This document shows, one piece after another, positions 28,361 through 38,456 of a stretch of 64,000 nucleotides of DNA. The DNA comes from Terrabacter tumescens (lineage in GTDB: Bacteria > Actinomycetota > Actinomycetes > Actinomycetales > Dermatophilaceae), in contig NZ_BMNZ01000003.1 in NCBI RefSeq assembly GCF_014646815.1, positions 372,001 through 436,000 of the forward strand, read 5' to 3'. Under the pieces are notes generated by a model. It ran no database searches and had not been told where the DNA came from. It saw only the letters and a program-made list of their open reading frames with translations. Each line of letters starts with the position of its first letter. Within the stretch, counting starts at the first letter, position 1. The translations under genes and the position numbers were made by a program.

Positions 28361-29215
28361 TCAGGCGGTCGCGTCGAGGGGGGCGTAGGCCGCCCCGACG
28401 GCCTCGAGGGCAGCCTTGCCTCCGTCGACGGCCGTGAGGATCCACAGGCCGTCCTGGCGCACGGCGACCGAGTGCTCCCAGTGCGCGGCGCGCGTGCCGT
28501 CGAGGGTCACGACGGTCCAGTCATCGGCGAGCACCTTGGTGTCGATCCCACCGAGTGTGATCATCGGCTCGATGGCGCCGGTGAAGCCGTCGACGAGCTT
28601 GGGGCCCGTCTCGCGCACGGCGTAGTTCGGGATCTGCGGGTCCATGTGCATCTCGGTGCCGATGCCGTGACCGACGTACTCGTCGATGACGCCGTAGACG
28701 CGGCCGTCGCGCTCGGCGGCCTCGTGGATGCTGGCCTCGACCGCGTCGCCGACGGCGTAGAGGCGGCCGCCGACCTGCATGGCAGCGATGCCGGCGTAGA
28801 GGCTCGCCTCGGTCGCGTCGATGAGGGCGAGGTCCTCGGGCCGGCCGGCCTCGCGGCCGCCGACGACGGCCGTGAAGGCCGCGTCGCCGTTCCAGCCCTC
28901 GACCTCGGCGCCGCAGTCGACGGAGACGATGTCGCCGGCCTCCAGCACGCGCGGGCCCGGGATGCCGTGGACGACCTCGTCGTTGACGCTCGTGCAGAGC
29001 GTGTGGCTGTAGCCCGGAACGAGCTGGAAGTTCGGGATGCCGCCGTTGCTGCGGATGTGCTCCTCGGCGAGGCGGTCGAGCTCGAGCGTCGTCATGCCCG
29101 GTCGCAGCTCCGCGGCCAGCAGCTCGAGGGTGCGCCCGACGAGCAGCCCCGCCTCACGCATGAGGAGGAGCTGCTCGTCGGTGCGGCCCTGGAGCCGGTT
29201 CCGGCGTCCGAACAT
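28361..29215 (-). CDS. map: Methionine aminopeptidase, type I
   Basis: Removes the initiator Met from nascent proteins. 284 aa. Metal ligands Asp100 (SVDCGA), Asp111 (NGDAAF), His183 (YVGHGIG), Glu216 (AIEPM) and Glu247 (HWEHS); substrate His83 (VVHGIPG). Follows adk in the secY-adk-map order that ends the spc operon. Confidence 0.96.
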   Translation of the reverse strand: MFGRRNRLQGRTDEQLLLMREAGLLVGRTLELLAAELRPGMTTLELDRLAEEHIRSNGGIPNFQLVPGYSHTLCTSVNDEVVHGIPGPRVLEAGDIVSVDCGAEVEGWNGDAAFTAVVGGREAGRPEDLALIDATEASLYAGIAAMQVGGRLYAVGDAVEASIHEAAERDGRVYGVIDEYVGHGIGTEMHMDPQIPNYAVRETGPKLVDGFTGAIEPMITLGGIDTKVLADDWTVVTLDGTRAAHWEHSVAVRQDGLWILTAVDGGKAALEAVGAAYAPLDATA

Positions 29216-29257
29216 GAATGGTCCTTCTGGGTGGCTGCGGTGTGGCGCAGTCGGGGC

Positions 29258-29827
29258 TCAGCCGTGCTGCGGCAGGGCCGCGATGACACGGTCGGTGACC
29301 TCGTCGACGGCGCCCATGCCGTCGACCTTGACGAGGAGCCCGACGTGCTCGTAGTGCTGCGCGAGCGGCGCGGTCTCCTTGCGGTAGATCGCCTGGCGCT
29401 CGCGGATGACATCCTCCGTGTCGTCGGCGCGCCCCTCGGTCTCGGCGCGCTTGAGGAGGCGCTGGACGATGGCGTCCTCGTCGACCTCGAGCTCGAGCAC
29501 GGCGTCGAGCGCGTGCCCGTGGCGCTGGAGCATCGCGTCGAGGGCGTCCACCTGGCCCGCGGTGCGCGGGTAGCCGTCGAGCAGGAAGCCGTCGGTCGCG
29601 TCGTCCCAGGACAGGCGGTCCTCGACGATCTCGTTGGTGATGTCGTCGGAGACGTAGCCGCCCGACTTGATGATCTCGTCGACCTTGACGCCCAGCGGGG
29701 TCTGGTCCTTGATGTTGGCGCGGAAGATGTCGCCGGTCGAGATGGCCGGGATGCCGAGGCGCTCGGCGATCCGGGCCGCCTGCGTGCCCTTACCGGCGCC
29801 GGGCGGGCCGAGGATGATCAGTCGCAT
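29258..29827 (-). CDS. adk: Adenylate kinase
   Basis: Balances AMP, ADP and ATP. 189 aa, the short form: P-loop GPPGAGKGTQ (7-16), NMP-binding AISTGDIFRANI, LDGYPRT, and no zinc LID (reduced lid typical of actinobacteria). Its ATG overlaps the secY stop by one base, so the two are translationally coupled. Confidence 0.97.
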   Translation of the reverse strand: MRLIILGPPGAGKGTQAARIAERLGIPAISTGDIFRANIKDQTPLGVKVDEIIKSGGYVSDDITNEIVEDRLSWDDATDGFLLDGYPRTAGQVDALDAMLQRHGHALDAVLELEVDEDAIVQRLLKRAETEGRADDTEDVIRERQAIYRKETAPLAQHYEHVGLLVKVDGMGAVDEVTDRVIAALPQHG

Positions 29828-31149
29828 TAACGGAGGAACCCTTCGTAGTGACGCTGCTGCAGCTGCGCCTCGATCTGCTTCACGGTCTCGAGGCCCACAC
29901 CGACGACGATGAGGATCGAGGTGCCACCGAACGGGAAGTTCTGGTTGGCACCGACGAGGACGAGGGCCACGAGCGGGATGAGCGAGACGATGGCGAGGTA
30001 GATGGCACCCGGCACGGTGATTCGGGTCAGGACGTAGTTGAGGTACTCGGCCGTGGGTCGCCCGGCCCGGATACCCGGGATGAAGCCGCCGTACTTCTTC
30101 ATGTTCTCCGCGACCTCGGTCGGGTTGAACGTGATGGACACGTAGAAGAACGTGAAGAAGAGGATGAGGGCGACGTAGGTGGCCATGTAGATCGGGTGGT
30201 CACCCTTGACGAGGTTGTCCTGCACCCACTGCACCCAGCCGGGGTTGTTGCCGTCGGCGCGCGTGTTGAACTGCGCGACGAGGCCCGGGAGGGCGAGCAG
30301 GGAGCTGGCGAAGATGACGGGGATGACGCCGGCCATGTTGACCTTGAGCGGGATGTAGGTCGACGTGCCGCCGTACATGCGGCGTCCGACCATGCGCTTG
30401 GCGTACTGCACCGGGATGCGGCGCTGGGACTGCTCGACGAAGACGACCGCGGCGATGACGAAGATGCCGAGGAGCAGGATGCCCAGGAACGTGCCCCAGC
30501 CCTTGTTCTCCTTGATGCCCCACAGCGAGGCCGGGAAGCCGGCGGCGATGGAGGTGAAGATCATCAGGGACATGCCGTTGCCGACGCCCTTGTCGGTGAT
30601 GAGCTCACCGAACCACATGATCAGGCCGGTGCCGGCCGTCATCGTCAGGACCATGATGAGGATCGTGACCATCGACTGGTCGGTCATGATCGTGTCGCAC
30701 TGGCCGCCGAAGAGGCTGGAGGGGTTGCGAGCGAAGGTGACGAGCGTCGCCGACTGGAGGATCGCGAGGCCGATCGTCAGGTAGCGGGTGTACTGCGTCA
30801 GCTTGCTCTGACCCGACTGGCCCTCCTCCTTGAGCGCCTCGAAGCGCGGGATGACGACGGTCAGCAGCTGGATGATGATGCTCGCCGTGATGTACGGCAT
30901 GATCCCGAGCGCGAAGACCGACAGCTGCAGCAGCGCGCCGCCGCTGAAGAGGTTGGCCAGGTTGAGGAACCCGCTCTGGTCGCCGGACTGGCCCTTGCTG
31001 GCCTGCAGACAGTTCTGCACGAGGCTGTAGCTGATGCCGGGCGTCGGGACGTGCGAACCGAGACGGAACAGCACGATGATGCCGAGCGTGAAGAGCAGCT
31101 TCTTGCGCAGGTCCGGGGTACGGAACGCGCGTGCGAAAGCGGCGAGCAC
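29827..31149 (-). CDS. secY: Protein translocase subunit SecY
   Basis: 440 aa channel subunit of the Sec translocon with ten membrane segments. Start LAAFARAFRTPDLRKKLLFT; plug and pore region after segment 1; FGELITDKGVGNG and the conserved cytosolic loop QAQRRIP-like QSQRRIPVQYAKR. GTG at 31149 chosen over an upstream ATG because AGGAGGA lies six bases before it. Separated from rplO by 190 bp holding a strong inverted repeat, so secY-adk-map may be a separate or attenuated unit. Confidence 0.97.
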   Translation of the reverse strand: MLAAFARAFRTPDLRKKLLFTLGIIVLFRLGSHVPTPGISYSLVQNCLQASKGQSGDQSGFLNLANLFSGGALLQLSVFALGIMPYITASIIIQLLTVVIPRFEALKEEGQSGQSKLTQYTRYLTIGLAILQSATLVTFARNPSSLFGGQCDTIMTDQSMVTILIMVLTMTAGTGLIMWFGELITDKGVGNGMSLMIFTSIAAGFPASLWGIKENKGWGTFLGILLLGIFVIAAVVFVEQSQRRIPVQYAKRMVGRRMYGGTSTYIPLKVNMAGVIPVIFASSLLALPGLVAQFNTRADGNNPGWVQWVQDNLVKGDHPIYMATYVALILFFTFFYVSITFNPTEVAENMKKYGGFIPGIRAGRPTAEYLNYVLTRITVPGAIYLAIVSLIPLVALVLVGANQNFPFGGTSILIVVGVGLETVKQIEAQLQQRHYEGFLR

Positions 31150-31220
31150 TGGGTCCTCCTGGGGGGCCGCACGGTGGCGCGGCATAAGTCATGCAATCCG
31201 TGGAAGGTTAACGCAAAGGC

Positions 31221-31291
31221 GCAGCGCCCCGGGCCCCCACCGCGGTGGCCGACGTCACGTCGGCTCGCGGGTCGGGCGCCCGGGGCGCTGC
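31221..31291. terminator. Inverted repeat between rplO and secY
   Basis: Perfect 14-bp arms GCAGCGCCCCGGGC (31221-31234) and GCCCGGGGCGCTGC (31278-31291). The 43-nt loop contains a second hairpin CCGACGT-C-ACGTCGG. A partial or regulated terminator inside the spc operon is likely. Confidence 0.65.
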
Positions 31292-31340
31292 TCACACGAG
31301 GTGTGTGGTGGTCACTCGAGGTCTGCTCGACGAAGGTCGA

Positions 31341-31817
31341 TCAGCCTGCGAGGGCCGTGACCGTGCCGCCGGCGGCCTCGATCTTCTCCTTGGCGGAGGC
31401 CGAGAACTTGTGCGCCTCGACCTCGACCTTGACGGAGATCTCACCCGTGCCGAGCACCTTCACCGGGAAGCCGTCACGGACGGCACCCTTGGCGACGAGG
31501 TCGGCGACGGACACCTGACCACCCTCCGGGAAGAGCAGCTGCAGGCGGTCCAGGTTCACGACCTGGTACTCCGTGCGGAACGGGTTCTTGAATCCGCGGA
31601 GCTTCGGGAGGCGCATGTGCATCGGCATCGAGCCGCCCTCGAAACGCTCCGGGACCTGGTAACGGGCCTTCGTGCCCTTGGTACCACGACCGGCGGTCTT
31701 GCCCTTGGAGCCCTCACCACGACCGACACGGGTCTTGGCGGTCTTGGCTCCGGGGGCCGGACGCAGGTGGTGGACCTTGAGGGCGGACTCGCCCGACTTC
31801 TTGGCGTTCTCAGCCAT
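31341..31817 (-). CDS. rplO: Large ribosomal subunit protein L15
   Basis: 158 aa; binds 23S rRNA late in 50S assembly. Gly-rich N-terminus [20 protein letters not shown] and [15 protein letters not shown] are diagnostic. Two bp after rpmD. Confidence 0.97.
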   Translation of the reverse strand: MAENAKKSGESALKVHHLRPAPGAKTAKTRVGRGEGSKGKTAGRGTKGTKARYQVPERFEGGSMPMHMRLPKLRGFKNPFRTEYQVVNLDRLQLLFPEGGQVSVADLVAKGAVRDGFPVKVLGTGEISVKVEVEAHKFSASAKEKIEAAGGTVTALAG

Positions 31818-31819
31818 GG

Positions 31820-32002
31820 TCAGTCAACCTCCTCGACGGACACGAGGTGCGTGACCGTCTTGACCATCCCGCGGATCTCGGGACGGTCCTCCTTGACGAC
31901 GACGTCGCCAATGCGCTTCAGACCGAGGCTGCGCAGCGTGTCACGCTGGTTCTGCTTGCCACCGATCTCGGAACGGGTCTGGGTCACCTTGAGACGAGCC
32001 AT
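31820..32002 (-). CDS. rpmD: Large ribosomal subunit protein L30
   Basis: 60 aa. ATG at 32002: [15 protein letters not shown], then [15 protein letters not shown] and HLVSVEEVD. The start overlaps the rpsE stop (ATGA). Confidence 0.96.
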   Translation of the reverse strand: MARLKVTQTRSEIGGKQNQRDTLRSLGLKRIGDVVVKEDRPEIRGMVKTVTHLVSVEEVD

Positions 32003-32658
32003 CACGCACCAGCCTTCGCAGCCTGGGCCTCGGCGAGGCCGGCGGCACGGGCCTTGAGCATGGCCGCCGGAGCGACCTCCTCGAGGGTCTTGCCACGACG
32101 GGCAGCGACCGACTCGGGGCGCTCGAGCTCGCGCAGGGCCTGGGCCGTGGCGTGCACGATGTTGATGGCGTTGTCGGAGCCCAGCGACTTGCTGAGGACG
32201 TCGTGGATGCCGGCGCACTCGAGCACCGCACGCACCGGGCCACCGGCGATGACACCGGTACCGGGGGCGGCGGGGCGGAGCATGACGACACCAGCAGCCG
32301 CCTCACCCTGGACGGGGTGCGGGATGGTGCCCTGGATGCGCGGGACCTTGAAGAAGTTCTTCTTGGCCTCCTCGACACCCTTGGCGATGGCCGCGGGAAC
32401 TTCCTTGGCCTTGCCGTAGCCGACACCCACCGTGCCGTCACCGTCACCGACGACGACGAGGGCGGTGAAGCTGAAGCGACGACCACCCTTGACGACCTTG
32501 GCGACACGGTTGATGGTCACGACGCGCTCGACGTACTGGTTCTTGTCGTCACGGCTGTCGCGGTTGTCGCGGCCGCCGCGGTTGTCACGGCGGTCTCCGC
32601 GCTCGGTGCGCTCGCCGCCACCGGCGGGGCCGGTGCCTCGACGCTGCTGTCCGGGCAT
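32002..32658 (-). CDS. rpsE: Small ribosomal subunit protein S5
   Basis: 218 aa, needed for translational accuracy. The first 45 residues are an Arg/Gly/Asp-rich extension (repeats of RDNR and GGRDN), beyond the core length; then [40 protein letters not shown]. Residues of the spectinomycin loop (KVVKGGRR) look wild type. Confidence 0.97.
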   Translation of the reverse strand: MPGQQRRGTGPAGGGERTERGDRRDNRGGRDNRDSRDDKNQYVERVVTINRVAKVVKGGRRFSFTALVVVGDGDGTVGVGYGKAKEVPAAIAKGVEEAKKNFFKVPRIQGTIPHPVQGEAAAGVVMLRPAAPGTGVIAGGPVRAVLECAGIHDVLSKSLGSDNAINIVHATAQALRELERPESVAARRGKTLEEVAPAAMLKARAAGLAEAQAAKAGA

Positions 32659-32698
32659 CAGATGTTCCTCATCTCAACAATTGCGTTCACGAAGTTGC

Positions 32699-33073
32699 TC
32701 ACAGGGACAGACCGCCTTCGCGGGCGCCCTCGGCGATCGCCGCGACACGGCCGTGGTACTTGTTGCCACCACGGTCGAACACGACGGCCTCGATACCGGC
32801 GTCCTTGGCACGGGCGGCCACGAGCTCGCCGACCTTCTTGGCCTTGGCCGTCTTGTCGCCGTCGAAGGCACGCAGGTCGGCCTCCATCGTCGAGGCCGAG
32901 GCCACGGTCTTGCCGACGGTGTCGTCGACGACCTGGACGAACAGGTGACGGGTGGAGCGCGACACGACGAGGCGGGGACGGACCGCGGTGCCGGCGATCT
33001 TCTTGCGACCGCGCACCTGGCGACGGATGCGGGCGGCAGCCTTGGACTTGCCGCGCTTGATGATCATTGCCAT
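32699..33073 (-). CDS. rplR: Large ribosomal subunit protein L18
   Basis: 124 aa 5S rRNA-binding protein. [33 protein letters not shown] and [12 protein letters not shown] are diagnostic. Three bp after rplF. Confidence 0.97.
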   Translation of the reverse strand: MAMIIKRGKSKAAARIRRQVRGRKKIAGTAVRPRLVVSRSTRHLFVQVVDDTVGKTVASASTMEADLRAFDGDKTAKAKKVGELVAARAKDAGIEAVVFDRGGNKYHGRVAAIAEGAREGGLSL

Positions 33074-33076
33074 GGC

Positions 33077-33613
33077 TTACTTACCGGCCTTTCCAACCTT
33101 GCGACGGATCTGCTCGCCCGCGTAGCGAACGCCCTTGCCCTTGTACGGGTCGGGCTTGCGCAGCTTGCGGATGTTCGCCGCGACCTCGCCGACGAGCTGC
33201 TTGTCGATGCCCTGCACCGAGAAGCGGGTCGGGTTCTCGACGGCGAAGCTGATGCCGGCGGGAGCCTGGATGAGGATCGGGTGCGAGTATCCGAGCGAGA
33301 ACTCGAGGTCCGAGCCCTTCGCCGCGACACGGTAACCCGTGCCGTGGATCTCCATCTTCTTCTCGTAGCCCTCGGTGACACCGAGGACCATGTTGTTGAT
33401 GAGCGAGCGGGTCAGGCCGTGGCGCGAGCGCGAGTCGCGCTCGTCGTCGGGGCGCTTGACCTCGAGGTTGCCCTCGCCCAGCTCGACCGTGATCGGCTGA
33501 ACGACGGTCAGGGAGAGCTCACCCTTGGGGCCCTTGACGAAGACGTCCTGGCCCTCGACCTTGACGTCCACACCCGAGGGGATGGAGACCGGGAGTCGTC
33601 CGATTCGCGACAT
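33077..33613 (-). CDS. rplF: Large ribosomal subunit protein L6
   Basis: 178 aa with two repeated domains, near the sarcin-ricin loop. [16 protein letters not shown] at the start, [20 protein letters not shown] and [18 protein letters not shown] at the end. Confidence 0.97.
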   Translation of the reverse strand: MSRIGRLPVSIPSGVDVKVEGQDVFVKGPKGELSLTVVQPITVELGEGNLEVKRPDDERDSRSRHGLTRSLINNMVLGVTEGYEKKMEIHGTGYRVAAKGSDLEFSLGYSHPILIQAPAGISFAVENPTRFSVQGIDKQLVGEVAANIRKLRKPDPYKGKGVRYAGEQIRRKVGKAGK

Positions 33614-33625
33614 GTCAGTGTCTCC

Positions 33626-34024
33626 TTACCAGACGTAGGCGAGGACTTCCCCACCCACGCCCTTCTCGTGTGCCTGGCGGTCGGTCAGCAGACCGTTCGA
33701 CGTCGACAGGATCGCGACGCCGAGGCCACCGAGAACCTTGGGCAGGTTCGTCGACTTGGCGTAGACGCGCAGACCGGGCTTGCTCACGCGACGCACACCG
33801 GCGATGGAGCGCTCGCGGTTCGGGCCGTACTTGAGGTCGATGGTCAGCGTCTGGCCGACCTCCGCCTCCTCGATCTTCCACGAGGCGATGTAGCCCTCGG
33901 ACTGGAGGATCTCGGCGATGTTCTTCTTCAGCTTCGAGTACGGCATGGAGACGACGTCGTGGTGCGCCGAGTTGGCGTTCCGGACGCGGGTCAGCATGTC
34001 CGCAATCGGGTCAGTCATGGTCAT
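33626..34024 (-). CDS. rpsH: Small ribosomal subunit protein S8
   Basis: 132 aa; binds central domain of 16S rRNA and, in E. coli, represses the spc operon. [17 protein letters not shown] and [20 protein letters not shown] are diagnostic. A second ATG two codons downstream is an equal candidate start. Confidence 0.97.
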   Translation of the reverse strand: MTMTDPIADMLTRVRNANSAHHDVVSMPYSKLKKNIAEILQSEGYIASWKIEEAEVGQTLTIDLKYGPNRERSIAGVRRVSKPGLRVYAKSTNLPKVLGGLGVAILSTSNGLLTDRQAHEKGVGGEVLAYVW

Positions 34025-34157
34025 GTGGGCTCTCCGCCCTTCCTCACCGGGGTTTCGACCGGGGCTATCTGCCCGGCGACGGCTGGGCCGTCGTGTGGCC
34101 GACCTACGGTGTCAGAGGTGTGTTGGTCTGGGATGTGCTCTGGGCTCGGGAGCCGAA

Positions 34158-34343
34158 TTACCAGGAGCTCTTGGTCACGCCCGGCAGCTCGCCCGCGTGC
34201 GCCATCTCGCGAAGGCAGATGCGGCAGAGGCCGAACTTGCGGTACACCGAGTGCGGACGGCCGCACTTCTGGCAACGGGTGTACGCGCGGACCTTGAACT
34301 TCGGCTTCCGGTTCGCCTTGTTAACGAGCGCGGTCTTGGCCAT
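34158..34343 (-). CDS. rpsZ: Small ribosomal subunit protein S14, type Z
   Basis: 61 aa, zinc form. ATG 34343: [20 protein letters not shown]; Cys24/Cys27 (CQKC) and Cys40/Cys43 (CRIC) hold zinc. Gap of 133 bp to rpsH carries no recognisable gene. Confidence 0.97.
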   Translation of the reverse strand: MAKTALVNKANRKPKFKVRAYTRCQKCGRPHSVYRKFGLCRICLREMAHAGELPGVTKSSW

Positions 34344-34344
34344 G

Positions 34345-34905
34345 TCAGTTCTCCTTGAAGGGGAAGCCGAGCTGCTTGAGCAGCGCGCGACCCTCGTCAT
34401 CGTTGGTCGCCGTGGTGACCACGGTGATGTCCATGCCCCGCACGCGGTCGATCCGGTCCTGGTCGATCTCGTGGAACATCGACTGCTCGGTCAGGCCGAA
34501 CGTGTAGTTGCCGTTGCCGTCGAACTGCTTCGGCGACAGACCACGGAAGTCGCGGATGCGCGGGAGGGCGATCGTCACGAGACGGTCGAGGAACTCCCAC
34601 ATGCGGTCGCCGCGAAGCGTCGTGTGGGCGCCGATCGGCATGCCCTCACGCAACTTGAACTGGGCGATGGACTTGCGCGCCTTGGTCACGACCGGCTTCT
34701 GGCCCGTGATGGCGGTGAGGTCGCGGACGGCACCCTCGATGAGCTTGCTGTCCTTGGCCGCGTCGCCGACACCCATGTTGACGACGACCTTGACGACGCC
34801 GGGAACCTGCATGACGTTCGCGTAGCCGAACTGCTCGAGCATCGAGCTCTTGATCTCGTCCTGGTAGCGCTGCTGGAGGCGCGGCTTGGTGCTGGTCTCA
34901 GTCAT
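34345..34905 (-). CDS. rplE: Large ribosomal subunit protein L5
   Basis: 186 aa; binds 5S rRNA and P-site t[54 protein letters not shown] and MDITVVTTA are diagnostic. One bp before rpsZ. Confidence 0.98.
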   Translation of the reverse strand: MTETSTKPRLQQRYQDEIKSSMLEQFGYANVMQVPGVVKVVVNMGVGDAAKDSKLIEGAVRDLTAITGQKPVVTKARKSIAQFKLREGMPIGAHTTLRGDRMWEFLDRLVTIALPRIRDFRGLSPKQFDGNGNYTFGLTEQSMFHEIDQDRIDRVRGMDITVVTTATNDDEGRALLKQLGFPFKEN

Positions 34906-34907
34906 TC

Positions 34908-35291
34908 TCAGAGGTCCTTGTCCGACTTGACCGCGACACGGACGCGCGATGCCTTCTGGCGGCCGTTCCGCTCGACGGTCTCGACACGCGTCTTCACACG
35001 GGTCGGCTTCTTCGACTCGGGGTCGACGATCGCGACGTTGCTCACGTGGATCGCAGCCTCGGTGTGCGTCAGGCCACCGGTGCGCGTGCCACGGGCGGTC
35101 GCGCCGGCCTTGACGTGCTTGGTGACGCGGTTGATGCCCTCGACCAGCACACGCTGGGTCTCCGGGTAGACCGCGATGACCTTGCCCTGCTTGCCCCGGT
35201 CGCCGCCGTTCTTCTGGCTGCGGCCGGAGATGACCTGGACGAGGTCACCCTTCTTGATCTTCATCTTGCTGGTGGTCTTCGCCATGTTCAC
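34908..35291 (-). CDS. rplX: Large ribosomal subunit protein L24
   Basis: KOW-type assembly initiator. [19 protein letters not shown] and [20 protein letters not shown] are diagnostic. GTG at 35291 overlaps the rplN stop (GTGA) behind GGAGG; ATG at 35285 (MAKTTSKMK) is the alternative start. Confidence 0.96.
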   Translation of the reverse strand: MNMAKTTSKMKIKKGDLVQVISGRSQKNGGDRGKQGKVIAVYPETQRVLVEGINRVTKHVKAGATARGTRTGGLTHTEAAIHVSNVAIVDPESKKPTRVKTRVETVERNGRQKASRVRVAVKSDKDL

Positions 35292-35656
35292 AGCACCTCC
35301 GGCGCGAGCGAGATGATCTTCATGAACTTCTTCTCGCGAAGCTCACGGCCCACCGGGCCGAAGATACGGGTACCACGGGGGTCACCGTCGGCCTTGAGGA
35401 TCACGGCCGCGTTCTCGTCGAACTTGATGTACGAACCGTCGGCGCGGCGACGCTCCTTGACGGTGCGGACGATGACGGCCTTGACGACGTCACCCTTCTT
35501 CACGTTGCCGCCCGGGATCGCGTCCTTGACGGTGGCGACGATGGTGTCGCCGATGCCGGCGTACCGACGGCCCGAGCCACCGAGAACACGGATGCACAGG
35601 ATTTCCTTGGCACCGGTGTTGTCGGCGACGCGAAGCCGCGACTCCTGCTGAATCAC
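35288..35656 (-). CDS. rplN: Large ribosomal subunit protein L14
   Basis: 122 aa. [40 protein letters not shown] and [20 protein letters not shown] are diagnostic. First gene after a 198-bp spacer that breaks the otherwise tight S10-spc run. Confidence 0.98.
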   Translation of the reverse strand: MIQQESRLRVADNTGAKEILCIRVLGGSGRRYAGIGDTIVATVKDAIPGGNVKKGDVVKAVIVRTVKERRRADGSYIKFDENAAVILKADGDPRGTRIFGPVGRELREKKFMKIISLAPEVL

Positions 35657-35765
35657 TGTCTAACTCCTGTCGTCGTGCTGGTTCTCACGAGGAAGCCGCG
35701 CGCCGCGCGCCTTCCTCGTGAGCCTTGCCGAACTGAATGGAACTGTGGTCTTGGTGCGGGCCGGA

Positions 35766-35787
35766 CGGCATACGAGCACGTATGCCG
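35766..35787. repeat. CGGCATACG-AGCA-CGTATGCCG palindrome in rpsQ-rplN spacer
   Basis: Perfect 9-bp arms (35766-35774 and 35779-35787) with a 4-base loop; the recurrent 8-mer of this window in inverted pair form. Directly followed by dispersed element copy B. Confidence 0.75.
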
Positions 35788-35798
35788 CCACCCCACTC

Positions 35799-35848
35799 CC
35801 CCAGCCACGCGGGCGTTTCGGGGGCACTCGGGGGCGGGGCCCCCAGAG
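35799..35848. repeat. Dispersed hairpin element, copy B
   Basis: Same left part as copy A (CCCAGCCACGCGGGC then GTTTCGGGGGC), then hairpin CTCGGGGGC (35827-35835), loop GGG, GCCCCC-A-GAG (35839-35848). It lies 6 bp downstream of the rpsQ stop on the minus strand. Confidence 0.7.
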
Positions 35849-35854
35849 GGTTGC

Positions 35855-36145
35855 TTACTTGGCCTTCTCGAGGATCTCGACGATGCGCCAGCGCTTCGTC
35901 GCCGACAGCGGACGCGTCTCCATGATGAGGACGCGGTCGCCGACGTTGGCGGCGTTCTGCTCGTCGTGCGCCTTGACCTTGCTGGTGCGGCGGATGACCT
36001 TGCTGTAGAGCGCGTGCTTGACGCGGTCCTCGACCTCGACGACGACGGTCTTGTCCATCTTGTCGCTCACCACGTAACCCTGGCGGGTCTTGCGGTAGTT
36101 GCGGTCACCGGCCTGGTCGCTCACGACCTTCTCCTGCTCGCTCAT
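35855..36145 (-). CDS. rpsQ: Small ribosomal subunit protein S17
   Basis: 96 aa primary 16S-binding protein. [57 protein letters not shown]. Overlaps rpmC by 4 bp (ATGA). Short acidic N-terminal extension. Confidence 0.98.
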   Translation of the reverse strand: MSEQEKVVSDQAGDRNYRKTRQGYVVSDKMDKTVVVEVEDRVKHALYSKVIRRTSKVKAHDEQNAANVGDRVLIMETRPLSATKRWRIVEILEKAK

Positions 36146-36519
36146 GCGTCAGCCTCCTGCGCCTTGTCAGCCTTCTTGGCCTTCTTCTCGGCCTTGTCAG
36201 CCTTCTCGGGCTTGTCAGCCTTCTTGTCGGCCTTGGCCGACTTCTTCTCGGCCTTCTCGACCTTCTCGGCCTTCTCCGGCGCCTTGGGGGCGGCGGGGGC
36301 CGAGCCGATGCCGAGCTCGCGCTCACGCATCTCGGTGTAGATCCGCGCGATGTCCTTCTTGACGGCGCGCAGACGGCCGTGGTTGTCCAGCTGGCCGGTG
36401 GCCGACTGGAAACGCAGGTTGAACAGCTCTTCCTTGGCCTTCTTCAGCTCGTCCGCCAGCTTGGTGTCGTCCAGACCACGCAGCTGCTCGGGAGCCAGGT
36501 CCTTGGTTCCGACTGCCAT
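36142..36519 (-). CDS. rpmC: Large ribosomal subunit protein L29 with Lys/Ala-rich tail
   Basis: Core residues 1-75 ([34 protein letters not shown]) are normal L29 near the exit tunnel. The remaining 50 residues are a repeat of KAEK/KADK units, extending the protein to 125 aa against the usual 65-80. Low-complexity tail may contact rRNA or arise by slippage of a 12-bp unit. Shares one base with rplP stop. Confidence 0.96.
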   Translation of the reverse strand: MAVGTKDLAPEQLRGLDDTKLADELKKAKEELFNLRFQSATGQLDNHGRLRAVKKDIARIYTEMRERELGIGSAPAAPKAPEKAEKVEKAEKKSAKADKKADKPEKADKAEKKAKKADKAQEADA

Positions 36520-36938
36520 CAGATGTCACCACCCTCACGCTGAACGAAGCGGCACTTCATGGGGAGCTTGTGCATCGCGAGACGCATGGCCTCACGCGCC
36601 ACCGGCTCTGCCACGCCCGAGATCTCGAACATGACGCGGCCCGGCTTGACGTTGGCGATCCACCACTCCGGCGAACCCTTACCGGAACCCATGCGGGTCT
36701 CGGCGGGCTTCTTGGTGAGCGGACGGTCGGGGTAGATGTTGATCCACACCTTGCCGCCACGCTTCATGTAGCGGGTCATCGCGATACGAGCGGACTCGAT
36801 CTGGCGGTTGGTCACGTAGGCCGGCTCGAGAGCCTGGATGCCGAAGTCACCGAAGGCGATCGTGGTGCCACCCTTGGCCGCGCCGTGGCGGTTCGGGTGG
36901 TGCTGCTTGCGGTGCTTGACTCGACGGGGAATCAACAT
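36519..36938 (-). CDS. rplP: Large ribosomal subunit protein L16
   Basis: 139 aa at the A-site tRNA and peptidyl-transferase entrance. [54 protein letters not shown]. Two bp after rpsC. Confidence 0.98.
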   Translation of the reverse strand: MLIPRRVKHRKQHHPNRHGAAKGGTTIAFGDFGIQALEPAYVTNRQIESARIAMTRYMKRGGKVWINIYPDRPLTKKPAETRMGSGKGSPEWWIANVKPGRVMFEISGVAEPVAREAMRLAMHKLPMKCRFVQREGGDI

Positions 36939-36940
36939 GG

Positions 36941-37765
36941 TCAGGCCTGCTCATTCTCGGTGCTGGCCGCGGCGGGGGCCTCGGCAGCAGCGGTCTCGTT
37001 CACTGCCGGGGCAGCGGCGGTCTCGTTGCGGTCACCACGACGGGCGCGGTTCGGACGGTCACCGCCGTCACGACGCGGACCACGCGACGGGCGCGGAGCG
37101 GCGGCCTGCTGGGCAGCGAGCTCCTTGGCCGTCATGTCGCCCTTGTAGATCCACACCTTGACGCCGATGCGGCCGAACGTGGTGCGGGCCTCGTAGAAGC
37201 CGTAGTCGATCTGCGCACGCAGCGTGTGCAGCGGGACGCGACCCTCGCGGTAGAACTCGGTGCGGCTCATCTCGGCGCCGTTGAGACGTCCGGAGACCTG
37301 CACGCGGATGCCCTTGGCGCCGGCGCGCTGGGCGGACTGCATGCCCTTGCGCATGGCGCGGCGGAACGCCACGCGGGCCGAGAGCTGCTCGGCGATGCCC
37401 TGGGCGACCAGCTGCGACACGATCTCGGGGTTCTTGACCTCGAGGATGTTGAGCTGGACCTGCTTGCCCGTGAGCTTCTCGAGCTCGCCGCGGATGCGGT
37501 CGGCCTCGGCGCCACGGCGACCGATGACGATGCCGGGGCGGGCGGTGTGGATGTCGACGCGGACGCGGTCACGGGTGCGCTCGATCTCGACCGAGGCGAT
37601 ACCCGCGCGCTCCATGCCCTTCTCCATCAGGCGACGGATGGCGACATCTTCCTTGACGTAGTCGCGGTAGCGCTGACCCGACTTCGTCGAGTCGGCGAAC
37701 CAGCGGCTCTTGTGGTCCGTCGTGATGCCGAGACGGAAGCCATGGGGGTTGACCTTCTGACCCAT
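36941..37765 (-). CDS. rpsC: Small ribosomal subunit protein S3
   Basis: 274 aa; forms the mRNA entry channel. [20 protein letters not shown] at the start, type II KH domain with [33 protein letters not shown]. The last 55 residues are an Arg-rich then Ala/Glu-rich actinobacterial tail. Confidence 0.98.
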   Translation of the reverse strand: MGQKVNPHGFRLGITTDHKSRWFADSTKSGQRYRDYVKEDVAIRRLMEKGMERAGIASVEIERTRDRVRVDIHTARPGIVIGRRGAEADRIRGELEKLTGKQVQLNILEVKNPEIVSQLVAQGIAEQLSARVAFRRAMRKGMQSAQRAGAKGIRVQVSGRLNGAEMSRTEFYREGRVPLHTLRAQIDYGFYEARTTFGRIGVKVWIYKGDMTAKELAAQQAAAPRPSRGPRRDGGDRPNRARRGDRNETAAAPAVNETAAAEAPAAASTENEQA

Positions 37766-38160
37766 CAGCGGGCTCCCTTCGTGTTCTCCGGCTGCGCGAC
37801 GACCACGGTGATGTGGCTCGTGCGCTTGTTGATGCGTCCGGCGCGGCCCTGGGCACGCGGGCGGAAACGCTTCATCGTCGGGCCCTCGTCCACGAACGCG
37901 GCCGTGATGACGAGGTTGCGCTCGTCGAAGGCGACCGACTCACGGTCGGCCTTGACGCGGGCGTTGGCGATGGCGCTCTCGAGGACCTTCTTGACCGGGT
38001 CGGAGGCCGACTGCGGAGCGAAGGTGAGCACCGTGACGGCGTCGGTGGCGGCCTTGCCGCGGATCAGGTCCACGACACGGCGAGCCTTCTGCGGGCTGAC
38101 ACGGACGTGCCGCGCCGAAGCCTTGGCTTCCATGACTTCTTCCTTGGATTCGGTGGCCAT
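37765..38160 (-). CDS. rplV: Large ribosomal subunit protein L22
   Basis: 131 aa; its hairpin lines the nascent peptide tunnel. [57 protein letters not shown]. Overlaps both neighbours by one base. Confidence 0.98.
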   Translation of the reverse strand: MATESKEEVMEAKASARHVRVSPQKARRVVDLIRGKAATDAVTVLTFAPQSASDPVKKVLESAIANARVKADRESVAFDERNLVITAAFVDEGPTMKRFRPRAQGRAGRINKRTSHITVVVAQPENTKGAR

Positions 38161-38441
38161 CAGCGACGACGACCCTTCTTGTCGTCCTTCACGTGACCCT
38201 TGAACGTGCGGGTCGGTGCGAACTCGCCGAGCTTGTGGCCGACCATCGACTCGGTGACGAACACTGGGACGTGCTTGCGGCCGTCGTGGACGGCGAAGGT
38301 GTGGCTCAGCATGTCCGGGCTGATGACCGAACGGCGCGACCAGGTCTTGATGACGTTCTTCGTGCCCGCTTCGTTCTGGGCGTCCACCTTCTTCTGAAGG
38401 TGGTCGTCGATGAAGGGGCCCTTCTTCAGGCTACGAGGCAT
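38160..38441 (-). CDS. rpsS: Small ribosomal subunit protein S19
   Basis: 93 aa. [59 protein letters not shown]. Follows rplB by 15 bp. Confidence 0.98.
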   Translation of the reverse strand: MPRSLKKGPFIDDHLQKKVDAQNEAGTKNVIKTWSRRSVISPDMLSHTFAVHDGRKHVPVFVTESMVGHKLGEFAPTRTFKGHVKDDKKGRRR

Positions 38442-38456
38442 TCCAAAGGCTCCTTA

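Noticed and set aside
25181-29830. 1549-codon open frame on the plus strand
   Set aside because: It is antisense to the DHA2 exporter, serine hydrolase, map and adk. The translation is low-complexity Arg/Gly/Asp/His/Val typical of GC-rich complementary frames and has no domain pattern.
35657-35854. tRNA or other small RNA gene in the rpsQ-rplN gap
   Set aside because: No cloverleaf, anticodon stem or CCA-type end; the gap is explained by the palindrome and dispersed element copy B.
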